Positions 15,844-26,316 of a stretch of 64,000 nt of DNA are shown here, piece by piece. The notes below the pieces were generated by a model, which ran no database searches, had not been told where the DNA came from, and saw nothing but the letters and a program-made list of their open reading frames with translations. This stretch comes from Streptomyces sp. CNQ-509. Its GTDB lineage: Bacteria > Actinomycetota > Actinomycetes > Streptomycetales > Streptomycetaceae. The DNA lies in contig NZ_CP011492.1 of the NCBI RefSeq assembly GCF_001011035.1, positions 5,439,001 to 5,503,000 on the forward strand, read 5' to 3'. A program made the position numbers and the translations under genes. Numbering within the stretch: position 1 is the first letter of the stretch; each line of letters opens with the position of its first letter.

Positions 15844-16863
15844 TCAGAACTCGTCGTCGAACCCGACCGAGCCCTCCACGGCCACCTGGTACGCGGACGG
15901 GCGCCGCTCGAAGAAGTTCGTCAGCTCCTGCACGTCCTGCAACTCCATGAACGCGAAGGGGTTCTGCGACCCGTACACGGGCGCGAAGCCCAGCCGGGCC
16001 AGCCGCTGGTCCGCCACGCATTCCAGATACGCGCGCATCGAGTCGGTGTTCATCCCCGGCAGGCCGTCGCCGCACAGGTCCCGCGCGAACTGCAGCTCCG
16101 CGCGCACCGCCTCGTCGAGCATGTCGCGCACCTGCCGCCCCAGCTCCTCGTCGAAGAGCCCCGGCTCCTCCTCGCGGACCGTGTCGACCACGGAGAACGC
16201 GAAGTCCATGTGCATGCTCTCGTCGCGGAACACCCAGTTCGTGCCCGTCGCAAGCCCGTGCAGCAGACCGCGGGAGCGCAGCCAGTAGACGTACGCGAAC
16301 GCGCCGTAGAAGAACAGTCCCTCGATGCAGGCGGCGAAGCAGATGAGGTTGAGCAGGAAGCGGCGGCGGTCCTCCCTGGTCTCCAGCCGCTCGATGTTCT
16401 CCACGGAGTCCATCCAGCGGAAGCAGAACTGCGCCTTCTCGCGGATCGACGGGATGTTCTCGACGGCGGCGAACGCCGCGGCCCGCTCGTCCGGGTCGGG
16501 GAGGTAGGTGTCGAGCAGCGTCAGATAGAACTGGACGTGCACGGCCTCCTCGAAGAGCTGGCGGGAGAGGTAGAGGCGGGCCTCCGGCGAGTTGATGTGC
16601 TTGTAGAGCGTGAGCACCAGGTTGTTCGCCACGATCGAGTCGCCGGTGGCGAAGAACGCCACCAGCCGGCCGATGAGGTGCTGTTCGCCCGGCGAGAGCT
16701 TCGCGAGGTCGGAGACGTCGGAGTGGAGGTCGACCTCCTCGACGGTCCAGGTGTTCTTGATCGCGTCCCGGTAGCGCTCGTAGAAGTCCGGGTAGCGCAT
16801 GGGGCGCAGGGTCAGCTCGAAGCCGGGGTCGAGCAGGTTCTTGGCTCCGGTGGCGGTGGTCAC
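15844..16863 (-). CDS. nrdB: Class I ribonucleotide reductase small subunit
   Basis: 339 residues of the ferritin-like R2 family. The di-metal ligand helices are visible: ARLYLSRQLFEEAVHVQFY (Glu, Glu, His), CIEGLFFYGAF (Glu) and DESMHMDFAF (Glu, His). The radical-bearing Tyr is expected near FFATGDSIVANN/YL. A C-terminal tail (VEGSVGFDDEF) that binds the large subunit is present. The GTG start overlaps the nrdA stop (GTGA), so the subunits are made together. With nrdA it supplies aerobic deoxynucleotides. Confidence 0.93.
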   Translation of the reverse strand: MTTATGAKNLLDPGFELTLRPMRYPDFYERYRDAIKNTWTVEEVDLHSDVSDLAKLSPGEQHLIGRLVAFFATGDSIVANNLVLTLYKHINSPEARLYLSRQLFEEAVHVQFYLTLLDTYLPDPDERAAAFAAVENIPSIREKAQFCFRWMDSVENIERLETREDRRRFLLNLICFAACIEGLFFYGAFAYVYWLRSRGLLHGLATGTNWVFRDESMHMDFAFSVVDTVREEEPGLFDEELGRQVRDMLDEAVRAELQFARDLCGDGLPGMNTDSMRAYLECVADQRLARLGFAPVYGSQNPFAFMELQDVQELTNFFERRPSAYQVAVEGSVGFDDEF

Positions 16864-19283
16864 TGGCAGGCCTCGCAGGTCTCGGGGTTCTCCAGGGAGC
16901 AGGCGACGGCATCGTCGGCGTGCGGCTGCTGGACGGGCAGGGGTACGGGGGCGGCGCCGGCGGGCGCGGCGGCGCGGGCCGAGCGGGCGATCCGGGTGGC
17001 CGGGCGGGAGCGCAGGTAGTACGTCGTCTTCAGCCCGGACTTCCAGGCGTAGGCGTACATCGAGCTGAGCTTGCCGATGGTCGGCGCGGCCACGAAGAGG
17101 TTGAGCGACTGGGCCTGGTCGAGGTAGGGCGTACGGGCCGCGGCCATGTCGATCAGCGCGCGCTGCGGCATCTCCCACGCCGTGCGGTAGAGCGCCCGGA
17201 CCTCCTCGGGGATCCAGGTCAGCTCCTGTACGGACCCGTCGTGCTCGCGCAGCGCCTCGCGGGTCTGCGCGTCCCACACCCCGAGCGCCTTCAGCTCGGC
17301 TACCAGGTAGGAGTTGACCTGGAGGAACTCGCCGCTCAGCGTCTCGCGCTTGAAGAGGTTGGAGACCTGCGGCTCGATGCACTCGTAGACGCCGGCGATG
17401 GAGGCGATCGTCGCGGTCGGCGCGATGGCCAGCAGCAGCGAGTTCCGCAGGCCCGTCTCCGCGATCCGGGCGCGGAGCGCGGTCCAGTGCTCCGGCCAGA
17501 CCGCGCCGGCCTCGGGGTAGTGGTCGGGGTGGAGCACGCCGCGGGCGGCGCGGGTGCGGGACCAGGCCGGGTGCGCGCCGTGCCGCTCGGCGAGGTCGGC
17601 GGAGGCGGCGTACGCGGCGAGCATGATGCGCTCGGCGATACGGGTGGACAGCGCCCGCGCCGCCGGGGAGTCGAACGGCAGCCGCAGCCGGAAGAAGACG
17701 TCCTGGAGGCCCATCACGCCCAGGCCCACGGGCCGCCAGCGGGAGTTGGACGCCGCGGCCTGCTCGGTGGGGTAGAAGTTGATGTCCACGACGCGGTCGA
17801 GGAACGTCACGGCCGTACGGACGGTGGCGTCCAGCTTCTCCCAGTCCATCGCCCCTTCCCAGCCGCCGGCGGTGTCGACGAGATGGGCGGCGAGGTTGAC
17901 CGAGCCGAGGTTGCACACCGCGGTCTCGCCGTCGTCCGAGACCTCCAGGATCTCGGTGCAGAGGTTCGAGGAGTGCACGACGGCGCCGGGCTCCGCGGTC
18001 TGGTTGGCGGTGCGGTTGGCGGCGTCCTTGAAGGTCATCCAGCCGTTGCCGGTCTGCGCGAGGGTACGCATCATCCGGCCGTACAACTGCCGCGCGGGGA
18101 TCTGCCTGACGTACCGCCCATCGGCCTCCGCGCGGGCGTACGCCGCGTCGAACCCGGCGCCGTACAGGTCGGTCAGCTCGGGCACGTCGGCGGGCGAGAA
18201 GAGCGACCAGGGGCCGTCGGCCTCGACGCGGCGCATGAACTCGTCCGGGATCCAGTGCGCGAGGTTGAGGTTGTGGGTGCGGCGGGCCTCCTCGCCGGTG
18301 TTGTCCCGCAGCTCCAGGAACTCCTCGACGTCGGCGTGCCAGGGCTCCAGGTAGACGCAGGCGGCGCCCTTGCGCTTGCCGCCCTGGTTCACGGCGGCGA
18401 CGGAGGCGTCCAGGGTGCGCAGGAACGGGACGATGCCGTTGGAGTGGCCGTTGGTGCCGCGGATCAGCGAGCCGCGGGAGCGGACCCGGGTGAAGGGGAT
18501 GCCGATGCCGCCGGAGTGCTTGGAGAGCCGGGCGACCTGGTGGTAGCGCTCGTAGATCGAGTCCAGCTCGTCGAGCGGGGAGTCCAGCAGGTAGCAGGAC
18601 GACATCTGCGGGTGGCGGGTGCCGGAGTTGAAGAGGGTGGGGGAGGAGGGCAGGTAGCCGAGGCGGCTCATCAGCCCGTACAGCTCGGCCACTTCGGCGA
18701 CGTCCGCGTCGGAGTCGCCGGCGGCCAGCCCGCAGGCGACGCGGAGGAAGAAGTGCTGGGGGGTCTCGATGACCGCGCGCTCGGTGGGGTGGCGCAGCAG
18801 ATAGCGGGTGGAGACCGTACGCAGGCCGAAGTAGCCGAACAGGTCGTCGCGGCCCTCGGCCACGGCCTCGTCGACCAGCGCGTCGAGGCGGGCGGCGTGC
18901 CGCCGGACGAACGCGGCGGTGGCGTCGGCGACGATGCCCTCGCGGTGGCCCACGGCGATCGCGGCGGAGAAGCTCGTGGCGCCCTGGCCCGCGGCCTCCT
19001 CGGCGACGGCCCGGGTGAGCAGCCGGGCGGCCAGCTTCGAGTACTCCGGCTCCTCGGCGATGAGCGCCGCCGCGGCGTCGGTGGCCAGCTCCCGCAACTC
19101 CGCCTCGCCGGAGCCCGGGTGCCGTCCGCGCAGCGCGTCGGCGGCGACCCGGGCGGGGTCGGTGGCGGGGAGGTCGGCGGTGAGCTCGGCGAGGGTGCGG
19201 GTGAGCGCGGCGGCCGGGCCGTCGCCGGCACGGGGGGTGGCGGAGGCGGGCCCCGTAGGCGCGGCCGGTGGTGCGATCGTCAA
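16860..19283 (-). CDS. nrdA: Class I ribonucleotide reductase large subunit (TTG start)
   Basis: 807 residues. Catalytic motifs are MSSCYLLD, NLCTEI, CNLGSVNLA, PTATIAS and the C-terminal redox pair CSLENPETCEACQ. The N-terminal 130 residues do not show a clear ATP-cone, so allosteric activity control may differ from the E. coli type. The start is TTG (M-TIAPPAAP), preceded by GAGGGAGAG at good distance, and fits the known S. coelicolor protein beginning MTIAP. A cobalamin riboswitch and two NrdR boxes lie upstream, so the operon should be repressed when B12 is plentiful and the B12-dependent class II enzyme can work. Confidence 0.93.
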   Translation of the reverse strand: MTIAPPAAPTGPASATPRAGDGPAAALTRTLAELTADLPATDPARVAADALRGRHPGSGEAELRELATDAAAALIAEEPEYSKLAARLLTRAVAEEAAGQGATSFSAAIAVGHREGIVADATAAFVRRHAARLDALVDEAVAEGRDDLFGYFGLRTVSTRYLLRHPTERAVIETPQHFFLRVACGLAAGDSDADVAEVAELYGLMSRLGYLPSSPTLFNSGTRHPQMSSCYLLDSPLDELDSIYERYHQVARLSKHSGGIGIPFTRVRSRGSLIRGTNGHSNGIVPFLRTLDASVAAVNQGGKRKGAACVYLEPWHADVEEFLELRDNTGEEARRTHNLNLAHWIPDEFMRRVEADGPWSLFSPADVPELTDLYGAGFDAAYARAEADGRYVRQIPARQLYGRMMRTLAQTGNGWMTFKDAANRTANQTAEPGAVVHSSNLCTEILEVSDDGETAVCNLGSVNLAAHLVDTAGGWEGAMDWEKLDATVRTAVTFLDRVVDINFYPTEQAAASNSRWRPVGLGVMGLQDVFFRLRLPFDSPAARALSTRIAERIMLAAYAASADLAERHGAHPAWSRTRAARGVLHPDHYPEAGAVWPEHWTALRARIAETGLRNSLLLAIAPTATIASIAGVYECIEPQVSNLFKRETLSGEFLQVNSYLVAELKALGVWDAQTREALREHDGSVQELTWIPEEVRALYRTAWEMPQRALIDMAAARTPYLDQAQSLNLFVAAPTIGKLSSMYAYAWKSGLKTTYYLRSRPATRIARSARAAAPAGAAPVPLPVQQPHADDAVACSLENPETCEACQ

Positions 19284-19419
19284 GATGCTGCTCTCCCTCG
19301 CTCGGCGGGGGCCGCGCGGGAGAGGCTGCGGTACGGGCGCAGGCGGGCATGCCAGACTCCGTCGAGGCAACCCGTGTGCGTCCGCGAGCCCAATCCACGA
19401 GACCCGGACGTCATCGATC

Positions 19420-19541
19420 GCTGCCGCAGGTTTTCGGGCTCACGACATACGGACCCGCCGGCGCGTGGCAGGCATGCCCGTACATCGCTCACCGTTGCGG
19501 GACAGCTCCGGACTTCCACCGGATTCCCCTGCGTCGGCAGC
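19420..19541 (-). promoter_or_regulatory. Cobalamin (B12) riboswitch in the nrdAB leader
   Basis: Read on the minus strand, the conserved core GAATCCGGTGGAAGTCC...CTGTCCCGCAACGGTGA and the B12 box AGCCCGAAAACCTGC are both present. The P1 helix closes perfectly (GCTGCCG at 19535-19541 with CGGCAGC at 19420-19426). About 135 nt remain to the nrdA start for the expression platform. Confidence 0.9.
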
Positions 19542-19549
19542 TAGGACGA

Positions 19550-19595
19550 GCATACATCTAGTGGCTTGCTGTGGAAGCACCCCCATATGTTGTGT
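19550..19595 (-). promoter_or_regulatory. Tandem NrdR boxes before nrdAB
   Basis: Minus-strand ACACAACATATG (box 1, 19580-19595) and CCACTAGATGTATG (box 2, 19550-19565) resemble the NrdR consensus ACAC(t/a)AtATaTtGTGT. They lie 31 bp apart, three helical turns, which is the usual spacing. They sit directly upstream of the riboswitch and probably overlap the promoter. Confidence 0.7.
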
Positions 19596-19612
19596 CGTCT
19601 CTCGGTCGGGCG

Positions 19613-20131
19613 TCAGAGGTCCGCGACGAAGGCCCAGAGCGGCAGATCCGGCAGCGGCAGCCAGTCGCGCGCCGGGGTGCGGACGAACCCCAGCCGCTCG
19701 TACAGCCGGTGGGCCGTGCCCATCTGCGGGGTGCTGGACAGCACCACCCGGTGCGCCCCCAGCTCCCGCGAGCGGTCCAGACAGGCCCGTACGAGCGCCT
19801 CGCCCACGCCCCGGCCGCGCGCCTCCCGGGCCACCGCCAGCATCCGGAACTCGCCCTCGCCGGGACCGCTCAGCTCCGCGAACGGCGACCCCGCCGTCAC
19901 GAACGTCACACTGCCCAGCACGTCCCCGCCGACCGCGCGGGCGTCCCCCTCGACCGCGACCAGCACCTCGGCGCGCTCCGCCGCCGCCCGGCGGTGCACG
20001 TCCCGCAGCTCGTGCACGTACGCGTCGTCCTCGCCGAACGTCAGCAGCCCGTCCGCCAGATACGCCTCGGCGACCAGCTCGCCCGCCCGCTCGTACTCCT
20101 CCGGCCGCACCGGCCGCACCGTGAAGTCCAT
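19613..20131 (-). CDS. GNAT-family N-acetyltransferase
   Basis: 172 residues of a single GNAT domain. The acetyl-CoA pyrophosphate loop is EFRMLAVAREARGRGVGEALV (about 94-114), and HRLYERLGFVRTP is the C-terminal signature. Substrate unknown. It sits alone between cstA/ybdD and the nrd promoter, transcribed in the same direction as both, with about 95 bp to the YbdD-like gene. Confidence 0.85.
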   Translation of the reverse strand: MDFTVRPVRPEEYERAGELVAEAYLADGLLTFGEDDAYVHELRDVHRRAAAERAEVLVAVEGDARAVGGDVLGSVTFVTAGSPFAELSGPGEGEFRMLAVAREARGRGVGEALVRACLDRSRELGAHRVVLSSTPQMGTAHRLYERLGFVRTPARDWLPLPDLPLWAFVADL

Positions 20132-20225
20132 ACCCCGAGTCTGCCCTGCCCCACCGACAACGGGCCGCCGCCCCCGGAAGCCGGGGACGGCGGCCCGTAC
20201 GTCTGCGGCCCGTGCCGCACCGCGC

Positions 20226-20425
20226 TCAGCAGCAGCGGAAGCCCTTGCGCGGGTCGTCGCCCGCGTCCGTGCGCATCCGCTCGAACTCGCGCCGGGTGGG
20301 CACCTTCGCGTCGGGGTCGTGTCCGCGCAGGTGCTCGACGTAGCGCTCGTACGCCGTGTCGCCGATCACCTCGCGGACGTACCACCAGACCTTGCGCCCG
20401 GCCGCCGCCAGCGCGGCCGTCCCGG

Positions 20426-20429
<4 letters not shown>
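20226..20429 (-). CDS. YbdD/YjiX-family small protein, partner of CstA
   Basis: 67 residues from a GTG overlapping the cstA stop (GTGA). It has the YbdD/DUF466 signature: VWWYVREVIGDTAYERYVEHLRG, then PTRREFERMR and the C-terminal KGFRCC. In many bacteria this small protein is encoded right after cstA or btsT and is needed for pyruvate/peptide uptake by the transporter. Too short to be called easily, but the coupling and motif make it firm. Confidence 0.9.
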
Positions 20430-22648
<2,219 letters not shown>

Positions 22649-22752
22649 GGCGGCTCCGTCCCCTGAGCTCTCAACTCTTGCAATGCGCTCGAAATGTAGA
22701 GCAGGGGCAGGCCGCCGTCACTAGGGCGATCAGTCGCTATCCGATCACGAAA

Positions 22753-22780
22753 GCCCCGGCCGGGGCCCTGCGGCCGGGGC
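22753..22780 (-). terminator. Intrinsic terminator after dasR
   Basis: A 9-bp G+C stem (22753-22761 with 22772-22780), 10-nt loop, followed on the minus strand by TTTC. It lies about 50 bp past the dasR stop, upstream of cstA. Confidence 0.6.
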
Positions 22781-22831
22781 AGAGCGCGGCGGCGGCCCGG
22801 CGCCGGGCCGGGAACGCCGCCGCGCGGCCGC

Positions 22832-23638
22832 TCAGCCCACCGGGCGGCGGAGGCGGGCGACGAACTTGTAGCGGTCGCCGCGGTAGACCGAGCGGACCCA
22901 CTCCACCGGCTCGCCGTGGGTGTCGACGGAGTGGCGCGAGAGCATCAGCATCGGCAGGCCCGTGTCCGTGCCCAGCAGGCCCGCCTCGCGCGGCGTGGCC
23001 AGCGAGGTCTCGATGGTCTCCTCGGCCTCGGCCAGGTGGACGTCGTAGACCTCGGCGAGCGCGGTGTAGAGCGAGGAGTGCTTGACCAGGCTGCGGCGCA
23101 GCGCCGGGAAGCGCTTCGCGGACAGGTGGGTGGTCTCGATGGCCATCGGCTCGCCGTTGGCCAGGCGCAGCCGCTCGATGCGCAGCACCCGCCCGCCGGG
23201 GGTGATGTCGAGCCGCTCGGCGAGCTGGTCGCCGGCGGTGACGTAGCCGATGTCCAGCAGTTGCGAGGTGGGTTCGAGGCCCTGGGCGCGCATGTCCTCG
23301 GTGTACGAGGTCAGTTGGAGTGCCTGCGAGACCTTGGGCTTGGCCACGAACGTGCCCTTGCCCTGGATCCGCTCCAGCCGACCCTCGACGACCAGCTCCT
23401 GCAGCGCCTGGCGCACGGTCGTACGGGAGGTGTCGAACTCGGAGGCGAGCGTGCGCTCCGGCGGCACCGGGGTGCCGGGAGGCAGGGTCTCGGTCATCTC
23501 CAGCAAATGCCGCTTGAGCCGGTAGTACTTGGGCACGCGGGTGGTCCGCCCGGTGCTGCCCCCGGCACGTCCCGGCTCGTCGGCTGCCGGTACCGTCGCA
23601 GCCGACGTTCCCTCGGCCGGTCCGGCGTTCGTCCTCAT
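22832..23638 (-). CDS. dasR: GntR/HutC-family global regulator DasR
   Basis: 268 residues from the ATG that follows GGAGGAG. The N-terminal GntR winged helix (about 33-105) has VPKYYRLKRHL, PPERTLASEFDTSRTTVRQALQELVVEGRLERIQGKGTFVA. The C-terminal UTRA effector domain (about 120-265) has ANGEPMAIETTHLSAKRFP and PVEWVRSVYRGDRYKFVARLRR. The sequence is nearly that of S. coelicolor DasR. It represses amino-sugar uptake, chitin use and antibiotic genes through dre sites and is released by glucosamine-6-P (and GlcNAc-6-P). The N-terminal tail is longer and more variable than usual. It is divergent from dasA. Confidence 0.95.
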   Translation of the reverse strand: MRTNAGPAEGTSAATVPAADEPGRAGGSTGRTTRVPKYYRLKRHLLEMTETLPPGTPVPPERTLASEFDTSRTTVRQALQELVVEGRLERIQGKGTFVAKPKVSQALQLTSYTEDMRAQGLEPTSQLLDIGYVTAGDQLAERLDITPGGRVLRIERLRLANGEPMAIETTHLSAKRFPALRRSLVKHSSLYTALAEVYDVHLAEAEETIETSLATPREAGLLGTDTGLPMLMLSRHSVDTHGEPVEWVRSVYRGDRYKFVARLRRPVG

Positions 23639-23775
23639 GACTCCTCCGTCTGGTAGCGGCTCACATCCTGGCACGGCTCGTCACCCGTCGGTGCACTCGC
23701 GGGGTGACGGGATAGCTCACATGTCGGTCCGGTAACGGAAGCCGAACCGGCAGGCCGCACACCCTTGACACCCTC

Positions 23776-23791
23776 ATTGGTCTAGGCCAGG
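23776..23791. promoter_or_regulatory. dre site 1 upstream of dasA
   Basis: ATTGGTCTAGGCCAGG; the 12-bp core TGGTCTAGGCCA differs from TGGTCTAGACCA at one position. It is the most distal of three sites between dasR and dasA. Confidence 0.8.
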
Positions 23792-23803
23792 CTTCGTTCC
23801 ACG

Positions 23804-23819
23804 ATTGGTCCAGACCAAG
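23804..23819. promoter_or_regulatory. dre site 2 upstream of dasA
   Basis: ATTGGTCCAGACCAAG, core 11/12 to TGGTCTAGACCA. Its start is 28 bp after that of site 1. Confidence 0.85.
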
Positions 23820-23827
23820 ACCGTCAA

Positions 23828-23843
23828 CCTGGTCTAAACCATT
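23828..23843. promoter_or_regulatory. dre site 3 upstream of dasA
   Basis: CCTGGTCTAAACCATT, core 11/12 to TGGTCTAGACCA. It lies 24 bp after site 2 and about 113 bp before the dasA start codon, so the three sites probably cover the dasA promoter. Confidence 0.82.
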
Positions 23844-23955
23844 AAAGACCACAAGTCCACTCCACGGGCAGGGTCCGGGAGCAAGGACTTTTCGGTGGCG
23901 AATCGCTGGCGAAAGACGGCTGGGGGGCGTGGGCCGGCATGTTGAGGAGGGTGAC

Positions 23956-25242
23956 GTGAAGCGCACGGCGGTAGCGGTGCTGGCGGCGGCTGGCCTGGTG
24001 GCAAGCCTCGCCGCCTGCGGTTCTGACGATGGTGACGAAGCGGGCGACAAGGGCGGTGGCGCCAAGTCGTTCAAGGGCGAGACGCTCACCTTCTGGGCCA
24101 TGGACGGCTCGACCCCTGACGACTGGCTGAAGGACGTCGAGGCCGAGTTCGAGAAGAAGACGGGCGCCAAGCTCGAATACAAGGTGCAGCAGTGGAACGG
24201 CATCCAGCAGAAGCTGACCACCGCGCTCTCCGAGGAGAGCCCGCCGGACGTGGTCGAGGTCGGCAACACCCAGACCCCCGCCTACGCGGCGACCGGCGGT
24301 CTGGCCGACCTGACCGAGCTGAAGGAGGAGATCGGCACCGAGTGGACCGAGTCCCTCAACGAGTCGTCGGTCTACGAGGGCGCGCAGTACGCGGTGCCGT
24401 GGTTCTTCGCCAACCGCGTGGTGATGTACAACAAGTCGATCTTCAAGGAAGCCGGCATCACGGAGATCCCCAAGACCCGTGACGACCTCTTCGCGGCGTT
24501 CGACAAGATCGAGAAGAACACCGACGCCGAGCCGATCTACATGCCCGGCCAGAACTGGTACTTCTTCGACGGCCTGCTCATCGGCCAGGACGCCGAGCTG
24601 GTGAAGCAGGACGGCGACAAGTGGGTCTCCAACCTCTCCGACCCCAAGGTCGGGGCCGCCATGGAGATCTACAAGCAGTACGCCGACTACTCCACGGCGC
24701 CCAAGGACAAGGACGAGGCCACCCCGCAGCAGGGCGAGGTCTTCGGCAAGGGCAAGACCGGCGCGATCATCGGCATGGGCTGGGAGTCCGGCATCGCCGT
24801 CGAGGCGAGCAAGGACAAGAACTTCGAGAAGGAGATCGGCTACTTCACCATCCCCGGTGAGACCGCCGACACCCCCGAGAGCGTCTTCCTCGGCGGCTCC
24901 AACCTGGCCGTCGCCGCGGGCAGCGAGAAGCAGGAGCTCGCCCAGGAGTTCCTGAGGATCGTGCTCTCCGACAAGCACGAGGGCGCCCTCGCGGCCGCCA
25001 ACGGCGTGATCCCCAACAAGGACTCGCTGCTGTCGAAGCTGGAGGGCAACGAGGCGGCCGAGGCCGCGGCGCCCGCCGCCGCCGTCGGCGGCACCACGCC
25101 GCTCATCCCGGAGTGGGGCGCGGTGGAGAACACCCCCAACCCCATCAAGTCGTACATGACCGCCTACCTCAACGGTGACTCCCACGAGGAGGCCGCGAAG
25201 TCGGTCGAGGACGACCTGAACGAGCGCCTGGCGCAGGAGTAA
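23956..25242 (+). CDS. dasA: Lipoprotein solute-binding protein DasA (chitobiose)
   Basis: 428 residues from the GTG after GGAGG. The lipoprotein signal is MKRTAVAVLAAAGLVASLAAC, with Cys as the lipidated residue (LAAC lipobox), then a short acidic Gly/Asp linker. The rest is a family-1 extracellular binding protein with FWAMDGSTPDDW, PDVVEVGNTQTPAYA and VPWFFANRVVMYNK. It captures N,N'-diacetylchitobiose (and GlcNAc oligomers) for DasBC, with energy supplied by the shared ATPase MsiK, which is not in this window. It is first gene of dasABC and controlled by DasR at three dre sites. Confidence 0.95.
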   Translation: MKRTAVAVLAAAGLVASLAACGSDDGDEAGDKGGGAKSFKGETLTFWAMDGSTPDDWLKDVEAEFEKKTGAKLEYKVQQWNGIQQKLTTALSEESPPDVVEVGNTQTPAYAATGGLADLTELKEEIGTEWTESLNESSVYEGAQYAVPWFFANRVVMYNKSIFKEAGITEIPKTRDDLFAAFDKIEKNTDAEPIYMPGQNWYFFDGLLIGQDAELVKQDGDKWVSNLSDPKVGAAMEIYKQYADYSTAPKDKDEATPQQGEVFGKGKTGAIIGMGWESGIAVEASKDKNFEKEIGYFTIPGETADTPESVFLGGSNLAVAAGSEKQELAQEFLRIVLSDKHEGALAAANGVIPNKDSLLSKLEGNEAAEAAAPAAAVGGTTPLIPEWGAVENTPNPIKSYMTAYLNGDSHEEAAKSVEDDLNERLAQE

Positions 25243-25332
25243 GCCTCATCGGGCGGGCGGGACCGGGTACGACCCGGCCCCGCCCGCACCCGCGGGTCCG
25301 AAACCACCTCGTCCCGAAGAGATCGCCGCATC

Positions 25333-26316
25333 ATGACTGTGCAGATACCGAGGCCGGCCGAGAAGGCCAAAGGCCGCGCCCGTACGACACCACCCCCACC
25401 GCCCGGACGCAACCGCAAGGCCCAGGGCTCCGCCGGCGCCCTCCCGTACCTGCTGCTGCTGCCCGCGCTGGTGCTCACCGCGGTGCTGCTCGGCTGGCCG
25501 CTGATCAAGAACGGCGTCCTGTCGTTCCAGCAACTCGGTATGAAGGAGCTGATCCAGCACCTCACCGTATGGAACGGCGTCGACAACTACGCCGACGCCC
25601 TCGGCGGCGAGGACTTCTGGCGCGTCACGCTCCGGACGATCGTCTTCACCGCGGTCAACGTCGCGCTCATCATGCTGCTCGGCACCCTGGTCGGGCTGCT
25701 GCTCGCCCGGCTCGGCCGCAAGATGCGGCTCACCCTGCTGATGGCGCTCGTGCTCGCCTGGGCGATGCCCATCATCGCGGCCACCACCGTCTACCAGTGG
25801 CTGTTCGCGGAGCGCTACGGGGTCGTCAACTGGATCCTGGACAAGCTCGGCTGGCACTCGATGGCCGACTACTCCTGGACCAGCAGCCAGTTCTCCACCT
25901 TCTTCGTGATCACGGTGATGCTCGTCTGGACGTCGGTCCCGTTCGTGGCGATCAACCTCTACGCCGCCACGACCACGATCGCCAGGGAACTGTACGAGGC
26001 GGCCGGGCTCGACGGCGCCGGCGCGTGGCGCACGTTCACCTCGGTGACCTTCCCGTTCATCAGGCCGTTCCTGCTCGCCACCACGTTCCTGGAGATCATC
26101 TGGATCTTCAAGGCGTTCCCGCACGTCTACGCGATCAACGGCGGCGGCCCCGACCGGCTCACCGAGACGCTCCCCGTCTACGCCTTCGTCGAGGGCGTCG
26201 GCAACCAGCACTACGGCATGGGCGCGGCCATCTCCGTACTCACCATCCTGGTCCTGATGGGGCTGACGTCGTACTACATCCGCTTGCTCATGAAGCAGGA
26301 GAGGGAAGACTCGTGA
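25333..26316 (+). CDS. dasB: ABC transporter permease DasB
   Basis: 327 residues with six membrane helices after a Pro/Lys-rich cytoplasmic N-terminus (about 1-35). The EAA loop contacting the ATPase is ELYEAAGLDGAGAWRTFTSVTFP (about 220-242). It belongs to the MalF-like permease family and pairs with DasC to take up chitobiose delivered by DasA. It starts 90 bp after dasA, and its stop overlaps the dasC start (GTGA). Confidence 0.93.
   Translation: MTVQIPRPAEKAKGRARTTPPPPPGRNRKAQGSAGALPYLLLLPALVLTAVLLGWPLIKNGVLSFQQLGMKELIQHLTVWNGVDNYADALGGEDFWRVTLRTIVFTAVNVALIMLLGTLVGLLLARLGRKMRLTLLMALVLAWAMPIIAATTVYQWLFAERYGVVNWILDKLGWHSMADYSWTSSQFSTFFVITVMLVWTSVPFVAINLYAATTTIARELYEAAGLDGAGAWRTFTSVTFPFIRPFLLATTFLEIIWIFKAFPHVYAINGGGPDRLTETLPVYAFVEGVGNQHYGMGAAISVLTILVLMGLTSYYIRLLMKQEREDS

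Noticed and set aside
15844..19398. A single minus-strand frame of 1184 codons that seems to fuse nrdA and nrdB
   Set aside because: The first two thirds are out of frame with the real nrdA protein (which has all catalytic motifs in its own frame). Only the last 339 codons are real, as nrdB with its GTG start overlapping the nrdA stop.
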